Shown here: piece after piece, positions 60,363-64,000 of the stretch
How the letters are laid out: each line of letters begins with the position of its first letter
How positions within the stretch are numbered: position 1 is the first letter of the stretch
Source of the DNA: an uncultured Pelagibacteraceae bacterium
GTDB lineage: Bacteria > Pseudomonadota > Alphaproteobacteria > Pelagibacterales > Pelagibacteraceae
DNA: 64,000 nt
NCBI GenBank assembly: GCA_902623785.1
Contig: CACNVG010000002.1
Coordinates: forward strand, 1 to 64,000
Direction of reading: 5' to 3'
The notes under the pieces: generated by a model
What the model saw: the letters and a program-made list of their open reading frames with translations, nothing else
What the model was told of the DNA's origin: nothing
Databases searched by the model: none
Program-made: the position numbers and the translations under genes

Positions 60363-61454
60363 ATGAAAAAAATCATTTCATTAATGTTTGCAGCATTCTT
60401 AGTTTTTGGTTTTATATCAAACGCTAATGCTAAAACATTGAAATGTCAGACTGTTCTTAACACTAAGGCTGATGAAGTTAAAATGTTAAAAGACTTTACT
60501 GACACTGTAACAGCTCTTACTGATGGCTCATTAAAATTTGAAATTTTGCCAGCAGGTGCAGTTGTTGGAGTAAAAGAAACATTAGATGCAGTTGACAAAG
60601 GTTTAATTGACTGCGGATTTGCTTGGACACACTATTGGTCAGGTGATCACCCTGCAGCTATGTTATTTGGATCACCAGTAGCAGGTGGTGGAGTAGGTAT
60701 CGATAACTTAGCGTTTTTATCATGGTTCCAATATGGAGGTGGTAAAGAGTTGTATGATCAATTGTGGAAAGAAATGGGAAGAGACATCAAAGGATTTATG
60801 CTTCAACCAGTTGGCCCAGAAGCTTTAGGTTGGTTTCCAAAACCAATTAAAGATATGGCTGACTTTAGAAAATATAAATTCAGAACTCCTCCAGGAATTC
60901 CAGGACAAACTTACAAAGATATCGGTATAGCATCTGTTGCAATGGGTGGTGGAGATATTCTTCCAGCATTAGAAGCAGGTACAATCGATGCAGCTGAGTG
61001 GTGTTGTCCAAAACCAGATTTAACATTTGGTTTTCAAAAAGTTTTAAAACATTATTACCTACAAGGATTACACCAAGTAGTAGTTAATGCTGATTTTTAT
61101 ATCACTGGAAAAACTTACGAAGCAATGACAGCTCATGAGAAAAAATCTCTTGAGGTCGCTGCTAATGCTTCATTAGCTAAATCTTTAAGCTACAGAATCT
61201 ATGAAAATGGAAAAGCTTTACAAGAATTAACTACAAAGCATGGAGTTATTTTAGAAGATACACCTTCAGATTACTTTAAAGAGTACATGGCAGCTGCAAA
61301 AGCTACATTGAATAAAAATGCGGAACAAAACAAGTTCTTCAAAAAAGTATACGATTCAATGAAAGAGTTTGCTGATGTTGCTGTTCCTTTCTGGAGCGGT
61401 GCTCAAATGTCAAATGCTAAGCTAGGAATGGCTCACGCAGCGACATTGAAGTAA
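60363..61454 (+). CDS. dctP: TRAP transporter substrate-binding protein (TakP-like DctP)
   Basis: A 363-aa TRAP periplasmic receptor. I choose the ATG at 60363 behind GAGAGGAAA; an in-frame start at 60222 would add 47 poorly fitting residues. The signal peptide is MKKIISLMFAAFLVFGFIS. KFRTPPGIPGQTYKDIGIA contains the conserved carboxylate-binding Arg, and GTIDAAEWCCPKPDLTFGF followed by KHYYLQGLHQVVVN matches the TakP/keto-acid-type subgroup. It binds a carboxylate solute in the periplasm and hands it to DctQM. A 142-base AT-rich gap upstream holds the promoter and little else. Confidence 0.9.
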   Translation: MKKIISLMFAAFLVFGFISNANAKTLKCQTVLNTKADEVKMLKDFTDTVTALTDGSLKFEILPAGAVVGVKETLDAVDKGLIDCGFAWTHYWSGDHPAAMLFGSPVAGGGVGIDNLAFLSWFQYGGGKELYDQLWKEMGRDIKGFMLQPVGPEALGWFPKPIKDMADFRKYKFRTPPGIPGQTYKDIGIASVAMGGGDILPALEAGTIDAAEWCCPKPDLTFGFQKVLKHYYLQGLHQVVVNADFYITGKTYEAMTAHEKKSLEVAANASLAKSLSYRIYENGKALQELTTKHGVILEDTPSDYFKEYMAAAKATLNKNAEQNKFFKKVYDSMKEFADVAVPFWSGAQMSNAKLGMAHAATLK

Positions 61455-61476
61455 AAATATAAACTTTAAATTTGTT

Positions 61477-61506
61477 AAGAGCGGGCTTTACAGTCCGCTC
61501 TTTTTG
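61477..61506 (+). terminator. Hairpin terminator/attenuator after dctP
   Basis: AAGAGCGG (61477-61484) pairs with CCGCTCTT (61495-61502), followed by TTT. The inner G-U pair extends the stem. It is a good terminator placed before dctQ, which begins 15 bases later, so only part of the transcripts reach the membrane genes. This gives excess binding protein, as is usual for TRAP operons. Confidence 0.85.
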
Positions 61507-61520
61507 TTTAAAATCTATAT

Positions 61521-62135
61521 ATGAATGATCAACCTCCAAAAATAGATATTTCAGATGAAATGATCGCTGAAAGGCGAGGGGGTTTAGATAAGATGCCCGA
61601 TGATATGCCATCATGGATGGCAAATTCTATCGTCAAGATAGATAAGTTTAGCAAGTTAATAGGAAGTATTGTTTGTTGGATATTGATGCCTTTAATATTT
61701 GCTATGACTTATGAGGTGCTTGCGAGAAAATTATTTTTAGCACCAACAATTTGGGCTTATGACATTAGCAGGTTTCTTTATGGAGCCTTGTTTATGTTGG
61801 GAGCAGGTTATGCTCTATCAAAAGGAGTTCACATAAGAGCAGATTTTTTATACAGAAACTTTAAAACTAAAACGCAAGGTTTAATTGATTTCTGGTTATA
61901 TATTTTATTTTATTTTCCAGGTTTAATCGTATTTCTTTATATGACAATTGGTTTTGTTGAAGAGTCTATTAGAAGAGGTGAAAGAGGCATGGATACTACA
62001 TGGATGCCATATATGTGGCCAATCAAGACGTGTTTGTTAGTTGGAATTATCTTTTTATTAGTTCAAGGTTTTTCTGAATTATTAAAGAGTTATTGGGCTG
62101 CAAAAAAAGGTGAGTGGCCTGGAGCGAAAAAATGA
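61521..62135 (+). CDS. dctQ: TRAP transporter small membrane subunit
   Basis: A 204-aa DctQ, on the long side, with a 45-residue polar N-terminus (MNDQPPKIDISDEMI...) before four membrane helices. The ALSKGVHIRADFLYRNF stretch near residues 98-114 is the family's conserved cytoplasmic segment, and GMDTTWMPYMWPIK precedes the last helix. It bridges DctP and DctM. The stop overlaps the dctM start (ATGA). Confidence 0.9.
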   Translation: MNDQPPKIDISDEMIAERRGGLDKMPDDMPSWMANSIVKIDKFSKLIGSIVCWILMPLIFAMTYEVLARKLFLAPTIWAYDISRFLYGALFMLGAGYALSKGVHIRADFLYRNFKTKTQGLIDFWLYILFYFPGLIVFLYMTIGFVEESIRRGERGMDTTWMPYMWPIKTCLLVGIIFLLVQGFSELLKSYWAAKKGEWPGAKK

Positions 62136-63466
62136 TTGCTGAGCTAATAGACCCAGCATTACTTGGTTTTATATTAGTTGGAGTAATGTTATTTGCAATA
62201 TTTGTTGGTTTCCCAATTTCTTTTACACTCATATTTCTTGGGTTTGTTTTTGGTTATTTAGGTTTTGGAAAATTAGTATTTTATTTAATGACCCTGCAAT
62301 TCTCCATGGTAATGACCGAACAAACTCTCGCCGCCGTTCCGCTCTTTGTGTTTATGGGAATAATGATGGAACAAGCTGGCTTAATGGAAAGATTATTTTC
62401 AGCTTTTCAATTAATGTTATCAAAAGTTAGAGGCGCTTTATATTATGCTGTTTTATTTGTTTCAGTAATTTTTGCAGCTGCAACTGGAATAGTAGGTGCT
62501 TCAGTAACAATTTTAGGAATAATGGCTGCTAAATCAATGAACAGATCAGGATACGATGTAAAACTTGCTGCAGGTACAATAACAGCCGGTGGTACTTTGG
62601 GCATTTTAATTCCACCAAGTATTATGTTAGTGGTAATGGGCCCAATAATGGAAATACCAGTTATTGATTTATTTGCGGCTGCAATTTTACCCGGAATATT
62701 ACTTGCATCTTTATATGCGGCTTACACAACAATCAGATGTATGATAAATCCCAAATTAGGACCTGTTTTACCTGAGGATATGAGAGCGGTCAGTATGCAA
62801 GAAGTGTGGATTGAATTTTTCCTAGGTCTCGTACCGCCTGCTGCATTAGTTTTTGCTGCTCTAGGAAGTATATTATTTGGATTTGCTACACCTACAGAAG
62901 CAGCAGGATGTGGCGCAATGGGTGCACTACTCCTATCACTATCTTATAAAAAATTAACTTTACCAAAATTACAAGAAGCTCTTGTAAAAACATTAGAAAT
63001 TACAGCTTTAATAATGGTTTTAGTTGCTGCATCAAATTTCTTTGGTGCAGTGTTCGCAAGATTGGGTACTCCAACATTGTTAACTGAATTTTTATTAGGT
63101 TTAGAAATGAATAAATACCTAATACTTGCAATGATAATGGTAATGATATTTCTATTAGGTTGGCCACTAGAATGGGTTCCAATAGTAATGATAATAATTC
63201 CAATTATCCTACCACTAGTTGAAGCTTTAGGATTTAATTTAACTTGGTTTGCGATTCTCGTAGCAGTTAATTTACAGACCGCCTGGCTGTCTCCACCTGT
63301 TGCCTTATCGGCCTATTTCTTAAAAGGGGTCGTTCCAGAGTGGGATTTAAAGGATATTTATCTTGGAATGATGCAGTTTATGGTCCTTCAGATAATTGGA
63401 CTAATCATTATTATTATTTTTCCTAAAATTGTCCTTTGGTTACCTACTGTCTTGTATGGACAGTAA
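62132..63466 (+). CDS. dctM: TRAP transporter large membrane subunit
   Basis: A 444-aa DctM with about 12 helices. I prefer the ATG at 62132 (MIAELIDPALLGF), with GGAG 7 bases upstream and overlap with the dctQ stop, over the GTG at 62114. AAATGIVGASVTILGIMAAK and GGTLGILIPPSIMLVVMGP are typical family segments. It carries out sodium-driven transport of the solute delivered by DctP. Confidence 0.93.
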   Translation: MIAELIDPALLGFILVGVMLFAIFVGFPISFTLIFLGFVFGYLGFGKLVFYLMTLQFSMVMTEQTLAAVPLFVFMGIMMEQAGLMERLFSAFQLMLSKVRGALYYAVLFVSVIFAAATGIVGASVTILGIMAAKSMNRSGYDVKLAAGTITAGGTLGILIPPSIMLVVMGPIMEIPVIDLFAAAILPGILLASLYAAYTTIRCMINPKLGPVLPEDMRAVSMQEVWIEFFLGLVPPAALVFAALGSILFGFATPTEAAGCGAMGALLLSLSYKKLTLPKLQEALVKTLEITALIMVLVAASNFFGAVFARLGTPTLLTEFLLGLEMNKYLILAMIMVMIFLLGWPLEWVPIVMIIIPIILPLVEALGFNLTWFAILVAVNLQTAWLSPPVALSAYFLKGVVPEWDLKDIYLGMMQFMVLQIIGLIIIIIFPKIVLWLPTVLYGQ

Positions 63467-63490
63467 TACATATTTGTTTAATATGTAAAT

Positions 63491-64000
63491 GTGAGTTCAG
63501 AAAAAGAAAAATTTAATCTTACAAACTGGGAAATAGTTTCAGTAAACCCTGTTGACAAAAATTGGGACTGGAAAGACATGTTTTGTTTTTGGTCTGTGGG
63601 ACTTCAAAGCATAATGTCTTTTGCTTTAATAGCTTCATTATATTTTGTTTATAATTTAAATTTTTATGAAGTTTTATTTGGAAGTTTGCTAGCTTCTTTA
63701 TTGGTGGTTTATTTATCTTATATTATCGGAAAACCCTCTCAAAAACATGGAATTCCTTTTCCAGTTTTTCTAAGAGTATCAACCGGCTATCAAGGAGCAA
63801 GATTTATAAGTTTGATAAGAGGTCTAGTAGGAATATTCTTTTTTGGCGTTCAAACATATTTTATTTCAAAATCTATTGGATATTTAATTAGAGTTTCTTT
63901 ATTTCAATTTGACAGCGAGCTACTAAACAACGATATTTTCTTCAACTACTTTATGACCATGAATCTAATTGATTGGGTCAGTTTTGTTTTTACAATTTTA
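63491..64000 (+). CDS. NCS1-family nucleobase/allantoin-type permease, 3' end outside the window
   Basis: A GTG start at 63491 opens a frame that runs off the right edge (170 codons seen). It has NWDWKDMFCFWSVGLQSIMS and later PFPVFLRVSTGYQGARFISL, the two hallmark regions of nucleobase:cation symporter-1 proteins, with the first helices between them. Substrates of the family are cytosine, uracil, hydantoin, allantoin or thiamin-type bases. The likely start follows the TRAP operon by 24 bases. Confidence 0.78.
   Translation, partial: MSSEKEKFNLTNWEIVSVNPVDKNWDWKDMFCFWSVGLQSIMSFALIASLYFVYNLNFYEVLFGSLLASLLVVYLSYIIGKPSQKHGIPFPVFLRVSTGYQGARFISLIRGLVGIFFFGVQTYFISKSIGYLIRVSLFQFDSELLNNDIFFNYFMTMNLIDWVSFVFTIL

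Overview
The window looks like a piece of a SAR11-clade (Candidatus Pelagibacter-type) marine alphaproteobacterial chromosome. The DNA is strongly AT-rich and the proteins rich in Lys, Ile and Asn. Genes are packed with 1-17 base overlaps, and no stretch over 300 bases lacks a gene. The content fits SAR11 physiology: dimethylglycine oxidation through ETF, a TPP-riboswitch-controlled thiamin-precursor symporter, an AprM-AprB-AprA sulfite-oxidation set beside organosulfonate enzymes, TRAP transporters and a single Fe(III) ABC system. I see no rRNA, tRNA, transposase, integrase, phage gene or CRISPR array.

Layout. 1-8.3 kb: the end of a hotdog thioesterase, two small envelope proteins, then a tight operon for dimethylglycine/sarcosine-type demethylation with its electron chain (dehydrogenase, EtfB, EtfA, ETF-ubiquinone oxidoreductase), facing a DUF2237 / 2OG-oxygenase / hisI operon. 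8.4-15.4 kb: folE, acuI, a LysR regulator, then an iron-uptake operon (fbpA, a new 56-aa cysteine microprotein, fbpB, fbpC) behind two Fur-box-like sequences, and a tautomerase. 15.4-20 kb: TPP riboswitch and thiV, rseP, HU, amtB, with two strong terminators. 20-28.5 kb: housekeeping and small genes (glycosyltransferase, rhodanese, recX, cysQ, DUF3553, mnmA, metC, MFS). 28.5-39 kb: pabB/pabA-like genes, a GlnT-type ligase, then a very AT-rich surface-sugar block (AsnB, DegT aminotransferase, epimerase, GT4, N-formyltransferase), then a pabC-like gene and HIT.

39-47.7 kb is the most coherent metabolic island. Xsc and SuyAB cleave sulfoacetaldehyde and sulfolactate to release sulfite. AprBA with the membrane partner AprM can oxidise sulfite to APS, and a TauE/SafE permease can export excess. 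Between them lie an unknown 116-aa protein, a 51-aa membrane microprotein and an exported CxxC thioredoxin-like protein. 47.7-52.2 kb is a carbamoyltransferase module (SxtJ, DUF5989, SGNH, carbamoyltransferase, SGNH). 52.2-60.2 kb holds exported MsrB, a renalase-like flavoprotein, methyltransferase, heme-monooxygenase-like ABM protein, hydratase, M23, SDR, TerC and a GMC oxidoreductase. 60.4-63.5 kb is a TakP-like TRAP transporter, and the window ends inside an NCS1 nucleobase-type permease.

Seven to eight tiny genes were found by reading the gaps between larger genes (12033-12203, 23026-23175, 23957-24121, 25981-26064, 42625-42780, 48039-48188, 53671-53781, 55580-55720). All identifications are from sequence reading; no database search was run.
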